Part shown: piece by piece, positions 49,831 to 58,115 of the stretch | Position numbering within the stretch: the stretch's first letter is position 1 | How the letters are laid out: the number at the start of each line of letters is the position of its first letter | Origin: Methylobacterium sp. J-076 | GTDB lineage: Bacteria > Pseudomonadota > Alphaproteobacteria > Rhizobiales > Beijerinckiaceae | Length of the DNA: 61,838 nucleotides | Direction of reading: 5' to 3' | NCBI RefSeq assembly: GCF_022829405.1 | Contig: NZ_JAKSXW010000114.1 | Location: 1 to 61,838 of the forward strand | Made by a program: the position numbers and the translations under genes | The notes under the pieces: generated by a model | What the model was told of the DNA's origin: nothing | The model's database searches: none | The model's input: the letters and a program-made list of their open reading frames with translations, nothing else

Positions 49831-49897
49831 ATGCGGCGCCGCCGGCGCCGCATCCTTCGGCCTCGCGCACGCCCGGTCTCCCCTGGAGGCCGGGCGT
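49831..49897 (+). terminator. Two hairpins after the secreted barrel gene
   Basis: Immediately after the stop is a perfect 10-bp stem with a 3-base loop (49831-49840 with 49844-49853), then an 8-bp stem (49869-49876 with 49890-49897). Neither has a T-tract. They are likely terminator or 3'-stabilising elements. Confidence 0.5.
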
Positions 49898-49952
49898 TCG
49901 TCGTTGGCGGGATGCCCGCCTCGCCCTCCCACCTTGCACGCCGCCACAAAAA

Positions 49953-50171
49953 GTGGGAAAAATACCCACGTATTGGTTCGGCGGGTGTGGTTCGGGGGGG
50001 CGGGTCGTGGATGGGCGGAGGCCGGCACGGGGGCGATCGGCGGCATGGCGGGCGCGTGACCTCGCGGGGCTCGTGGCCGTCGCGCTCTGGGCGATCCTGA
50101 TCGTCGAACTGTTTCCGGCCCCCGCCCCTGCCCCGCCCGCGATCCCCTATTCGGCGGCTCGCTTGCGGTAG
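49953..50171 (+). CDS. Possible small single-span membrane protein
   Basis: From GTG 49953 there are 72 codons encoding a basic Gly/Arg-rich head and one hydrophobic helix (LAGLVAVALWAILIVEL), followed by a Pro/Ala tail. No family is recognised and there is no good ribosome site; the start codon lies in a small hairpin (49953-49969). The rest of the 500-bp gap 49818-50317 holds nothing else apart from the hairpins listed for 49831-49897. Confidence 0.25.
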   Translation: MGKIPTYWFGGCGSGGRVVDGRRPARGRSAAWRARDLAGLVAVALWAILIVELFPAPAPAPPAIPYSAARLR

Positions 50172-50317
50172 GGCGCACCTGAATCGTGGGCGAGACGCCA
50201 CAGGCAGCCCTCGCACGGGTGTCGCGCGGCCTCGGGCATCCTACTTATGGATCTCTTCGGCGTGTCTGCGTCCCGGCCGGGACGCCGCCGGTCAGGCGAG
50301 GCGATGGGGCGCCGACG

Positions 50318-51286
50318 ATGCAGGGCGAACGCAAGATCCCGACACAGGTCCAGCCGAAGGCCGCCGACTACAGCTACGACCTCGACCGGGCGATCGGCGC
50401 GGTCCTGTCCCTGTCGACCCGGATTCCCGACGACGCCTTCACCGCCGAGACCCTCGGCACCGAGCGGGCGGGCAACGGGGTGGTGATCGGCGAGAACGGT
50501 CTCGTGCTCACCATCGGCTACCTCGTCACCGAGGCCGAGAGCGTCTGGCTGACGACCCGCGAGGGCCGCTCGGTGCCGGGCCATGTCCTCGGCTTCGACT
50601 CGGTCACGGGGTTCGGCCTCGTGCAGGCCCTCGGCGACCTCGGCACGCCGGTCCTGCGCCTCGGGCGCTCGGCCTCCCTCAAGGTCGGGGACAAGGCCGT
50701 GCTGGCCGGCGGAGGCGGGCGCGCCCACAGCGTCGCCGTCGAGCTGATCGCCCGGCAGGAATTCGCCGGCTACTGGGAATACGTCCTGGACGAAGCCCTG
50801 TTCACCGCGCCGTCGCATCCGCATTGGGGCGGGACGGCGCTGATCGGGCCGAAGGGCGATCTGCTGGGCATCGGCTCCCTCCAGCTGCAGCAGGGGGGCA
50901 ACGCCGCCGGGCGGGCGATCAACATGGTCGTCCCCATCGACCTGCTGCCGCCGATCCTCGACGACCTGATGACCCGCGGCCGCGCGGACCGGCCCGCGCG
51001 GCCCTGGCTCGGACTGTTCGCGACCGAGAGCGAAGAGGGCATCGTCGTGATGGGGCTGGCCGATGGCGGTCCGGCCGAGGCCGCCGGCCTTCAGGGAGGC
51101 GACGTCATCGCCGCCGTGGCGGGGGAGCCGATCTCGGACCTCGCGGCCATGTTCCGGGCGATCTGGGCCCTTGGGGAGGCGGGGGCGCGGATCCCCCTGA
51201 CGGTTCGCCGGGAGGGCAGGCCCGTCCTGCTCACGGTGGCGTCGGGCAACCGGGACAGCTTCCTGCGGACGCCCTCCGTCCATTGA
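50318..51286 (+). CDS. HtrA-like pseudoprotease with PDZ domain, catalytic triad lost
   Basis: A 322-residue cytoplasmic protein (no signal peptide) with the HtrA trypsin fold (~40-210) and one PDZ domain (~235-310: GLADGGPAEAAGLQGGDVIAAVAGEPI). Aligned to the active DegP-type protease at 55637-57094, all three catalytic residues are changed. His of TNAHV is Y68 (TIGYLV), Asp of RTDLAV is G98 (TGFGLV), and Ser of GNSGG is W160 (HWGG). The surrounding framework (VVIGENGLVLT, GGTALIGPKGDLLGIGS) is intact and well conserved, so it looks maintained, perhaps as a binding, adaptor or chaperone protein. The start at 50318 follows a weakly purine-rich stretch. Confidence 0.85.
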   Translation: MQGERKIPTQVQPKAADYSYDLDRAIGAVLSLSTRIPDDAFTAETLGTERAGNGVVIGENGLVLTIGYLVTEAESVWLTTREGRSVPGHVLGFDSVTGFGLVQALGDLGTPVLRLGRSASLKVGDKAVLAGGGGRAHSVAVELIARQEFAGYWEYVLDEALFTAPSHPHWGGTALIGPKGDLLGIGSLQLQQGGNAAGRAINMVVPIDLLPPILDDLMTRGRADRPARPWLGLFATESEEGIVVMGLADGGPAEAAGLQGGDVIAAVAGEPISDLAAMFRAIWALGEAGARIPLTVRREGRPVLLTVASGNRDSFLRTPSVH

Positions 51287-51431
51287 CCGGGCGGGTGTGC
51301 CGCAACTTCGCCGCGAAATAGCCAGGACCCTGCAAAATCCACAACTGTGGTCTCAGGGTCCGTTCAGGTGGGCGGGCCGATCCTTCCCGTCATCCGGCGC
51401 TCGGCAGCCGGAAGACGATGGAGGTTCTGTC

Positions 51432-51725
51432 ATGGCACTCGTGAGCGCCCTGCGCGCCAAGGCCCTCGTCAAGCCCGCGATCCTGGCCGCGGCGCTGGTC
51501 GGTGGCCTCGGTCTGATGGGAACGGCCGAGGCGGCCGGCGGCTGCGGCCCCGGCTTCCACCCCAACCCCTGGGGGGTCTGCCGCCCGAACTGGGGCTATG
51601 GCCCGCGCCCCTACTGGCGGCGCCCGGTCGGTGCCTACGGCTACGGCCCCGGTTACGGCTACGCCCGCCCGCGGCCCTTCTACCGGCCCTACGGGTACGG
51701 ATACGGCCCCCGGCCGTTCTACTGA
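51432..51725 (+). CDS. GCG_CRPN-type small secreted protein
   Basis: A 97-residue protein with a signal peptide (~1-33, ending TAEAAG) and the diagnostic block GCGPGFHPNPWGVCRPN, then a Gly/Tyr/Pro/Arg repeat tail (YGYGPGYGYARPRPFYRPYGYG). This family occurs in multiple copies in methylobacteria. The role is unknown; the two cysteines probably pair. A Tyr/Gly tail could give a sticky, disordered surface layer. The gene is followed by a perfect 15-bp hairpin. Confidence 0.85.
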   Translation: MALVSALRAKALVKPAILAAALVGGLGLMGTAEAAGGCGPGFHPNPWGVCRPNWGYGPRPYWRRPVGAYGYGPGYGYARPRPFYRPYGYGYGPRPFY

Positions 51726-51742
51726 GGCGATCGGTCTCGCAA

Positions 51743-51784
51743 GTGCGAAGGGCGCCATGCCGGCCGGCTTGGCGCCCTTCGCAC
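51743..51784. terminator. Perfect 15-bp hairpin terminator
   Basis: GTGCGAAGGGCGCCA (51743-51757) and TGGCGCCCTTCGCAC (51770-51784) flank a 12-base loop that itself contains CCGGCCGG. There is no T-tract. It would form in RNA from either strand and lies 18 bp after the GCG_CRPN gene. Confidence 0.65.
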
Positions 51785-51938
51785 GTCCGGATGCGGCCGG
51801 TCCATGCGCCTACAGAATGATCACAGGCGCAACTTGCCTTTGTCTTAAGCTCGCTATGCCTCGAACGCAGGGCAGACGTTTGACCTTAGCTCTGACGGTG
51901 CGCCGCAACCGGTTTATATGTGCGTTGCATCAACAACA

Positions 51939-51972
51939 GGCAGGGATGCCCCTTCGTTCGGCATCCCCTGCC
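51939..51972 (+). promoter_or_regulatory. Hairpin in the 5' leader of the DUF1127 gene
   Basis: GGCAGGGATGCC (51939-51950) pairs with GGCATCCCCTGCC (51960-51972), with one bulged base and a 9-base loop. It ends 6 bases before the GAGG ribosome site of the DUF1127 gene, so it could control access of ribosomes or protect the 5' end. No U-run follows. Confidence 0.45.
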
Positions 51973-51993
51973 TCATCAGAGGCCATGAGTTCC

Positions 51994-52140
51994 ATGTCTG
52001 CCGCCCGCAGCGTCCTGTCCCGCGTCCGCGCCTACCTCCGCTACCGCGACACGGTCTCCCAGCTTTCGCGCCTGTCGGATCGCGATCTCGCCGATCTCGG
52101 CATCAACCGCACCGATATCCCGGGCATCGCCCGCTCCTGA
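51994..52140 (+). CDS. DUF1127 small protein
   Basis: A 48-residue basic protein whose second half is the DUF1127/YjiS motif (LSRLSDRDLADLGINRTDI). In other alphaproteobacteria such proteins affect phosphate and carbon metabolism or bind RNA or partner proteins; the role here is unknown. I chose ATG 51994 because the GAGG site is 11 bases away, against 2 bases for the in-frame ATG at 51985. A conserved-looking hairpin precedes it. Confidence 0.8.
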   Translation: MSAARSVLSRVRAYLRYRDTVSQLSRLSDRDLADLGINRTDIPGIARS

Positions 52141-52276
52141 TCGTGGCGCGCCGCCGCCTCGCGTGAGCCCGCCCGCCCCTCCCTCGGGGGCGTCGGCGGG
52201 CTCGGCCTAGGTCGGTGCCGCCGAATGAGGGCCGTCCCCCGTTGATCCGGAGGGCGGCCCTCCGCTATTTTCGGGC

Positions 52277-53692
52277 ATGACGCACACCATCCACATCGTC
52301 GGCGGCGGTCTCGCCGGGTCCGAAGCCGCTTGGCAGGTCGCACAGGCCGGCCACCGCGCCGTCCTCCACGAGATGCGCCCCGTGCGCGGCACGGAGGCCC
52401 ACCGGGGGGACGGGCTCGCGGAGCTCGTCTGCTCGAACTCGTTCCGCTCCGATGACGCCAACGGCAACGCCGTGGGCCTGCTGCATCAGGAGATGCGCAG
52501 CCTCGGTTCGCTGATCATGGGCGCCGCCGACGCGCATCAGGTCCCGGCCGGCGGGGCGCTGGCCGTCGACCGGGACGGGTTCTCCGCCGCCGTCACCGAA
52601 GCCCTGGCCCAGCACCCCAACGTCACCCTGGTGCGCGAGGAGGTGGCCGGGCTTCCGCCGGAGGCGTGGGGGCCGTGCATCGTCGCCACGGGGCCGCTCA
52701 CCGCCCCCGCCCTGGCGGACGGCATCCGGGCCCTGACGGGGGCCGAGTCCCTCGCCTTCTTCGACGCCATCGCGCCGATCGTCCACCGGGAGTCCATCGA
52801 CATGGACGTGGCGTGGTTTCAGTCGCGCTACGACAAGCCGGGTCCGGGCGGCACCGGGGCCGACTACCTCAACTGTCCCATGGACCGGGAGCAGTACGAC
52901 GCCTTCGTCGCGGCCCTGGTGGCGGGCGACAAGATCGGCTTCAAGGAATGGGAGGGCACGCCCTACTTCGACGGCTGCCTGCCGATCGAGGTCATGGCCG
53001 AGCGCGGCCCCGAGACCCTGCGCCACGGGCCGATGAAGCCCGTGGGCCTCACCAACCCCCGCGCCCCGGATCGGAAGCCCTGCGCCATCGTCCAGCTCCG
53101 GCAGGACAACGCCCTCGGCACCCTCTACAACATGGTCGGCTTCCAGACGAAGCTGACCTATTCCGAGCAGGTGCGGATCTTCCGCACCATCCCCGGCCTG
53201 GAGAAGGCCGAGTTCGCCCGGCTCGGCGGCCTGCACCGCAACACCTACCTCGACAGCCCCCGCCTCCTCGATGCCACCCTGCGCCTCAAGGCCCGGCCCG
53301 CCCTGCGCTTCGCCGGGCAGATCACCGGCTGCGAGGGCTACGTGGAGAGCGCCGCGGTGGGGCTCATGGCCGGCCGCTTCGCCGTCGCCGAGGCCGCCGC
53401 GACGAGCCTGGTCCCCCTGCCGCAGACGACGGCGCTCGGCGCCCTCATCGCCCACATCACCGGCGGGCACGTCTCGGCCGAGGAGGGCGTCGGCCCGCGC
53501 TCGTTCCAGCCGATGAACGTGAATTTCGGCCTGTTCCCGCCCCTCGACCGGATGCCGCGCGGCGAGGCGGGCCGGCGCCTGCGCGGGCCGGAGAAGGCCG
53601 CCCTCAAGAAGCGCGCCCTCACCGACCGGGCCCGGGCCGACCTCGCCGCCTGGATGGAGGGCCGCGAGGCGCTCCCCGCCGCGGCGGAATAG
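52277..53692 (+). CDS. trmFO: Methylenetetrahydrofolate-tRNA-(uracil-54-C5)-methyltransferase
   Basis: A 471-residue FAD enzyme that makes ribothymidine at U54 of tRNA using methylene-THF. The dinucleotide motif [13 protein letters not shown] is at the N-terminus, followed by [21 protein letters not shown] (the C-S-N-S-F signature), the catalytic-Cys region, and C-terminal [21 protein letters not shown] and [17 protein letters not shown] blocks. The length is normal. It lies 136 bp after the DUF1127 gene. Confidence 0.97.
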   Translation: MTHTIHIVGGGLAGSEAAWQVAQAGHRAVLHEMRPVRGTEAHRGDGLAELVCSNSFRSDDANGNAVGLLHQEMRSLGSLIMGAADAHQVPAGGALAVDRDGFSAAVTEALAQHPNVTLVREEVAGLPPEAWGPCIVATGPLTAPALADGIRALTGAESLAFFDAIAPIVHRESIDMDVAWFQSRYDKPGPGGTGADYLNCPMDREQYDAFVAALVAGDKIGFKEWEGTPYFDGCLPIEVMAERGPETLRHGPMKPVGLTNPRAPDRKPCAIVQLRQDNALGTLYNMVGFQTKLTYSEQVRIFRTIPGLEKAEFARLGGLHRNTYLDSPRLLDATLRLKARPALRFAGQITGCEGYVESAAVGLMAGRFAVAEAAATSLVPLPQTTALGALIAHITGGHVSAEEGVGPRSFQPMNVNFGLFPPLDRMPRGEAGRRLRGPEKAALKKRALTDRARADLAAWMEGREALPAAAE

Positions 53693-53759
53693 ACCGGGCG
53701 GGTTGCAACGCGGCACCCCTGGCCGCGTTGACCCTCAGGGGAGCCCGGAGCCCTGTCTC

Positions 53760-53897
53760 ATGCGGATCCGCAAGGAAGCGACCTACGACGGTGTGTGGAC
53801 GCTCTTCGTCGGCGAGCATCTGTGCATCAGCGACCTGAGCGAGGCGCAGGCCGACGCCCTCGCCGCCGCCTTCGCCTCCCTCGCCCACGGGGAGTGA
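53760..53897 (+). CDS. Small hypothetical protein
   Basis: 45 residues, MRIRKEATYDGVWTLFVGEH onward, with an Ala-rich amphipathic C-terminal helix (SEAQADALAAAFASLAHGE). The composition is balanced, unlike the Arg/Pro-rich noise frames around it, which suggests a genuine gene. It has no known domain or signal peptide. It lies 67 bp behind trmFO. Confidence 0.5.
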   Translation: MRIRKEATYDGVWTLFVGEHLCISDLSEAQADALAAAFASLAHGE

Positions 53898-53918
53898 GCG
53901 GGGCCCCCTTCGCCACTG

Positions 53919-54013
53919 CCGTCGATGCGAGCGAAGCGAGGCCACCCCGGGGTGTCGCTCCGTCCGATGACTGTGCCGCCGGCTGGATTGCTTCGCTGCG
54001 CTCGCAATGACGG
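53919..54013. repeat. Dispersed palindromic repeat, copy 3
   Basis: About 95 bp. The left arm is GTCGATGCGAGCGAAGCGAG; the right arm contains GGATTGCTTCGCTGCGCTCG and ends CAATGACGG. It is in tandem with the next copy inside the 338-bp convergent gap 53898-54235, which otherwise holds no gene. Confidence 0.85.
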
Positions 54014-54084
54014 AGGGGGCGTTCGGGCGTCGCGGGTGGGTTTGCGACGCTCACCGTCTCGCGCGGTCGGAAAAAAGACCGAAG

Positions 54085-54177
54085 CCGTCATTGCGAGCGA
54101 AGCCGAAGCAATCCAGGGCAGCGCTCCGTCCGGGGACCGTGGCGCCAGCTGGATTGCTTTGCTGCGCTCGCAATGAC
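54085..54177. repeat. Dispersed palindromic repeat, copy 4 (best preserved)
   Basis: About 93 bp. The arms GTCATTGCGAGCGAAGCCGA and (AGC)TGGATTGCTTTGCTGCGCTCG-CAATGAC are near-complementary. It lies 72 bp after copy 3, in the same orientation, between convergent genes, where it may act as a transcription stop. Confidence 0.88.
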
Positions 54178-54235
54178 AGCGAGGGTGGGGAGACGGTGGT
54201 GTCCTCAGACGGCGCGAGCCCCCGGAGGGCGGCGC

Positions 54236-55585
54236 TCACCCCTCCCCCCGCCGCAGCCGGCGCAACGCGTCCCAGCGGGCGAGGCGCTCGGCGAGGCGGG
54301 TCTCGTAGCCCCGGTCGGTGGGTTCGTAGAGGTGCCGGCGACCGAGCGCCTCCGGCCAGTAATCCTGCCCGGAGAAGGCGTCGGGCTCGTCGTGGTCGTA
54401 GCGGTAGCCCTCCCCGTAGCCGACCTTTCTCATCAGCTTGGTCGGCGCATTCAGGATCACCCGCGGCGGCGGCAGGGAGCCCGCCTCCTTGGCGAGCCGG
54501 GTCGCCGCCTTGTAGGCGGTGTAGACCGCGTTCGATTTCGGGGCACAGGCGAGGTAGATCGCCGCCTGGGCCAGGGCCAGCTCGCCCTCGGGGCTGCCGA
54601 GGAAGTCGAACGCGTCCTTGGCCGCGTTGGCGACGACGAGGGCCTGCGGGTCGGCCAGCCCGATATCCTCCACCGCCATCCGCACGAGGCGCCGGGCGAT
54701 GAACAGCCGGTCCTCCCCGGCATCGAGCATCCGGCACAGATAGTAGAGCGCCGCATCCGGGTCCGAGCCGCGCACCGTCTTATGAAGCGCCGAGATCAGG
54801 TTGTAGTGACCTTCCTGCGCCTTGTCGTAGACGGGCGCCCGCCGCTGCACGATCAGCTGCAGGCCCTCCGCGTCGAAGGTCTCGCCGGGGGCGGCCGAAC
54901 GCCAGACCTCCTCCGCCAGGGTCAGCGCCGCCCGGCCGTCCCCGTCGGCCATGCGGACGAGGACCGCCCGCGCCTCCTCGGTCAGGGGCAGGGCCTGTCC
55001 CGTCAGGTCCTCGGCCCGCGCCAGGAGGCGGGCGATGGCGCCGGGATCGAGGGCGCGGAACAGGAGAACGCGGGCGCGGGAGAGCAGCGCCGCGTTCAGC
55101 TCGAAGGACGGATTCTCGGTGGTGGCGCCGATCAGGGTGACGGTGCCGTCCTCCATCACCGGCAGGAAGGCGTCGAGCTGCGCGCGGTTGAACCGGTGGA
55201 TCTCGTCCACGAAGAGCAGGGTGGCCTGCCCCTGCGCCCGGCGCTTGCGCGCCGCCTCGAACACCTTGCGCAGGTCCGGCACGCCGGAGAAGATCGCCGA
55301 GATCTGCTCGAAATGCAGGTCCGTGGCGGTGGCGAGCAGGCGCGCCACCGTGGTCTTGCCGGTGCCGGGGGGGCCCCAGAAGATCAGGGAGCCGAGGCTG
55401 CGCCCGCGCAGGAGCCGCGTGAGCGTGCCGCCCTCCCCCGTCAGGTGCTCCTGGCCCACCACCTCGTCGAGGGAGCGCGGCCTCAGCCTGTCGGCGAGGG
55501 GACGGTTGACCCCGCCCTCCGGCGGGGTCGTCTGCGGGGTCTCGGGGGGTGGGCCGGGCTCGGCCGAACCGAACAGATCGGGCAT
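54236..55585 (-). CDS. rarA: Replication-associated recombination protein A (RarA/MgsA/WRNIP1 family)
   Basis: A 449-residue AAA+ ATPase that acts at stalled replication forks. It begins with the family RPLADRLRPRSLDEVVGQEHL, followed by Walker A GPPGTGKTT, Walker B FVDEIHRFN, sensor IGATTENPS, arginine finger in LSRARV, and the C-terminal tetramerisation part ending near the MgsA_C domain (YDHDEPDAF). The N-terminus MPDLFG is the usual PIP-like start. It follows the DegP-type protease by 51 bp in one operon. Confidence 0.96.
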   Translation of the reverse strand: MPDLFGSAEPGPPPETPQTTPPEGGVNRPLADRLRPRSLDEVVGQEHLTGEGGTLTRLLRGRSLGSLIFWGPPGTGKTTVARLLATATDLHFEQISAIFSGVPDLRKVFEAARKRRAQGQATLLFVDEIHRFNRAQLDAFLPVMEDGTVTLIGATTENPSFELNAALLSRARVLLFRALDPGAIARLLARAEDLTGQALPLTEEARAVLVRMADGDGRAALTLAEEVWRSAAPGETFDAEGLQLIVQRRAPVYDKAQEGHYNLISALHKTVRGSDPDAALYYLCRMLDAGEDRLFIARRLVRMAVEDIGLADPQALVVANAAKDAFDFLGSPEGELALAQAAIYLACAPKSNAVYTAYKAATRLAKEAGSLPPPRVILNAPTKLMRKVGYGEGYRYDHDEPDAFSGQDYWPEALGRRHLYEPTDRGYETRLAERLARWDALRRLRRGEG

Positions 55586-55636
55586 TCGGGCATCAACACC
55601 GCCGACGCGGGGCGATGCAAGCGCCCGTGGCGCCCG

Positions 55637-57094
55637 TCAACCGGCGAAGACGGAGGTCATCACCTCGCCGCCGCGGTTGATGACGATCTCCCACGAGCCC
55701 GGCATCGTGCGCATCACCCGGTCGAGATCCTTGGTCGCGGCGATCGGCGTCCCGTTCACCGCCACCACGACGTCCCCCTTCAGCAGCCCCGCCCGGGCGG
55801 CGAAGGAGTTCTCGTCCACCGATTCGACCGCCACGCCGTCGACCGTGAAGTCCACCTGCAGGTCCTCGGCCACGGCCGGCGAAGTGTTGACGAAGCTGGC
55901 CCCGAGGAAGGGCGACCGGCTGCGGACCTTCAGGGTCTCCCGCGGCCGGGTCTCCGGCGCCGTGCCGAGCTTCACCACCACCGTCTGCCGGGCGGTGCCG
56001 CGCAGGATGCCGAGCTTGGTCTGCCCCGTGATGCCCTTCAGGGCGAAGCGGTAGCCGAAGGCCTCCGGGTCATCGACCACCTGCCCGTCCACGGACAGGA
56101 TCAGGTCGCCGCGCTTGAGGCCGGCCTCCTCGGCCGGGCTCTTGGCCTGCAGGCTCGCCACGAGGACGCCGGTCGGGTGGTCGAGGCCCATGCTGTCGGC
56201 GATGTCGGGGGTGACGTTCTGCACCCGCGCGCCGAGCCAGGGCCGGCGCACCACCGTCAGGCCGTCCTTGGCGGCCGTGACCACCGCCTTCACCATGCTG
56301 ACGGGGATGGCGAAGCCGATGCCGTGGCTGCCGCCCGATTGCGAGTAGATCGCGGTGTTGATCCCGACGAGCTGGCCCTGGAGGTTGACGAGCGCCCCGC
56401 CGGAATTGCCCGGGTTGATCGCGGCGTCGGTCTGGATGAAGTATTGGTAGTCGGCCGAGCCGACCTGGGTTCGGGCCAGCGCCGAGACGATGCCCTGCGT
56501 CACCGTCTGGCCGACGCCGAACGGGTTGCCGATCGCCATCACGAAGTCGCCGACTTCCAGCCGGTCGGGGTCGCCGAACGGCATCGGGTTCAGCCCGGCC
56601 GGCGGCTCCTTGATGCGGATCACCGCGAGGTCGGTGCGGCTGTCGCGCAGGACGATGGACGCCTCGAATTCCCGGCGGTCGGCCAGGGCGACGCGCACCT
56701 CGTTCATGTTGTCGATGACGTGGGCGTTGGTGATGACGAGGCCCGATCCGTCCACCAGCACACCCGAACCGAGGGACTTCTGCGCCCGCTCGCCTCGGGG
56801 GCCGCGGCCCCCGTCCGGCTCGCCGAAGAAGCGGCGCATGAACTCCTCCATCGCGCTCGTGCGCGCGCTGGAGCGCTTGTCGACATGCGAGGCGTAGACA
56901 TTGACTACCGAGGGCGCCGCCCGCTTCACGACCGGCGCGAAGGACAGCTGGACCTCGCCGCGGCTGAGGGGCACCTGCTTGCCCGCGGCATCCTTGCCCG
57001 GAGCCTCCTGCGGCTCCGTCCGCGCCATCTGCGCGGAGGCGGTCCCGGCGAGCAGGACGGCGAAGAGCGCGGCGAGGGGAAGGCGGGTCGTCAT
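55637..57094 (-). CDS. DegP/DegQ-type periplasmic serine protease
   Basis: A 485-residue Do-family protease with a signal peptide (~1-22), trypsin domain, and two PDZ domains (~260-350 and ~385-475). The full triad is present: H125 (ITNAHV), D155 (SRTDLAV), S231 (GNSGG). It has the acidic linker and loop LA typical of DegP, but without its long Q-linker. It degrades or refolds misfolded envelope proteins. Here it leads an operon with rarA. Its presence shows that the triad-less homologue at 50318-51286 is a divergent paralogue rather than the housekeeping enzyme. Confidence 0.93.
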   Translation of the reverse strand: MTTRLPLAALFAVLLAGTASAQMARTEPQEAPGKDAAGKQVPLSRGEVQLSFAPVVKRAAPSVVNVYASHVDKRSSARTSAMEEFMRRFFGEPDGGRGPRGERAQKSLGSGVLVDGSGLVITNAHVIDNMNEVRVALADRREFEASIVLRDSRTDLAVIRIKEPPAGLNPMPFGDPDRLEVGDFVMAIGNPFGVGQTVTQGIVSALARTQVGSADYQYFIQTDAAINPGNSGGALVNLQGQLVGINTAIYSQSGGSHGIGFAIPVSMVKAVVTAAKDGLTVVRRPWLGARVQNVTPDIADSMGLDHPTGVLVASLQAKSPAEEAGLKRGDLILSVDGQVVDDPEAFGYRFALKGITGQTKLGILRGTARQTVVVKLGTAPETRPRETLKVRSRSPFLGASFVNTSPAVAEDLQVDFTVDGVAVESVDENSFAARAGLLKGDVVVAVNGTPIAATKDLDRVMRTMPGSWEIVINRGGEVMTSVFAG

Positions 57095-57235
57095 GCAAGG
57101 CTCCGAAGGCGGGCGCCCCCGCCGGCGGGACCGGACGGAGGCATTCGCACCCAGCCTATCGGAGCCGATTAAGGCAGGCGCGCGACACCTTCGCCGGATC
57201 GGGCCCGCGGAGCGCCGAAAGCACCCCCTCCCCGC

Positions 57236-57706
57236 TCACACGACGAGCTTGGGCTTCGCGTGGGTCCGGCCAAGGGCCTGCGCCGCGGCCTGCGCGGCGG
57301 GAATCCGGTGCATCTTGCCCAGGCCGAGGGCCCGGGCGAGCTCCGAACGGCGCTCCGAGTAGGAGGGCGAGGTCATCGGATAGTCGGGATCCAGGCCCCA
57401 CTTCGCCCGGTACTCGTCCGGCGTCAGCCCGTGCATCGCGAGGTGGCGGCGCAGGGTCTTGTAGGGCTTGCCGTCCTCGAACGAGATCAAGAAGTCGGGC
57501 GTGATCGACCGCTCGATCTCCTGGGGCGTGAGCTTCGGCGGCAGCTCGATCGGCTTCCGCCTCTGTTCGATCTTCGACAGCATCCGATAGATGCTGGTGA
57601 CCATCTCCGGAAGATCGGTCGGTTGGACGTGATTGTGGCTGACGTAGGCCGTCACGACATCCGTGGTCAGGGCAATGAGTCGATTGTCGACGGATGGAGG
57701 CATCAT
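57236..57706 (-). CDS. Ros/MucR-family transcriptional regulator lacking the zinc cysteines
   Basis: A 156-residue regulator of the Ros/MucR type. An N-terminal oligomerisation region (LIALTTDVVTAYVSHN...) is followed by the DNA-binding core GKPYKTLRRHLAMHGLTPDEYRAKWGLDPDYPMTSP. The canonical C-x-x-C that holds zinc in Ros is S75-F-E-D78, and the second His pair is shortened (H88, H92). Some M. loti family members also fold without zinc, so it may still be functional. MucR proteins act as H-NS-like silencers of exopolysaccharide and symbiosis genes. The start is at 57706 or 57703. Convergent or autoregulatory targets are not visible. Confidence 0.88.
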   Translation of the reverse strand: MMPPSVDNRLIALTTDVVTAYVSHNHVQPTDLPEMVTSIYRMLSKIEQRRKPIELPPKLTPQEIERSITPDFLISFEDGKPYKTLRRHLAMHGLTPDEYRAKWGLDPDYPMTSPSYSERRSELARALGLGKMHRIPAAQAAAQALGRTHAKPKLVV

Positions 57707-58115
57707 AGCACGCGTGTCCCGCACCCTTATGGCGTAAAAGACATCATATGTAGAGATATACCGCGTAGAAGGCGTCAACACAACTCAAACGTGCGAGCAA
57801 TCGGACGATTCCGCGCAGTTTCCCTCGCCTTTGCGGAGAAGCTGACGCCGAAGGGGCGGTCCCTCACCGTCTTCGCCGCATATCGACGCTTTTCCGATGG
57901 GTCAGATTTATTCGTGCGCCATTTACCGAGCGAGAGGGATGCGCCGGGCGCGCTTTGTCCCGCTCCGCCACGTCCGTGAACGAAAACGACTGAATGTGAG
58001 CGCCTCTCGGTGTCGAGGGCCCCGCCGGCCGGAGACGACACTGCGAAGACCGATCGTTCCGGCTCCCGGGGCAGGCGCGTTGACAGGACCCGCCCGGCCA
58101 CGCGAACACAGCGGC
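57707..58115. other. Regulatory gap upstream of the MucR-family gene
   Basis: A 409-bp stretch with no supported gene. The first 80 bp (57707-57790) are unusually AT-rich for this genome, with TA-rich runs such as CATATGTAGAGATATA, a likely MucR autoregulation/promoter zone. On the minus strand TTGACG precedes this region, but no cleanly spaced -10 box is found. The remaining part is ordinary GC-rich sequence. Confidence 0.4.

Noticed and set aside
50318..51286. Active S1C protease call for the HtrA-like gene
   Set aside because: All three catalytic residues are replaced in direct comparison with the active paralogue in the same window, so only the fold is retained.
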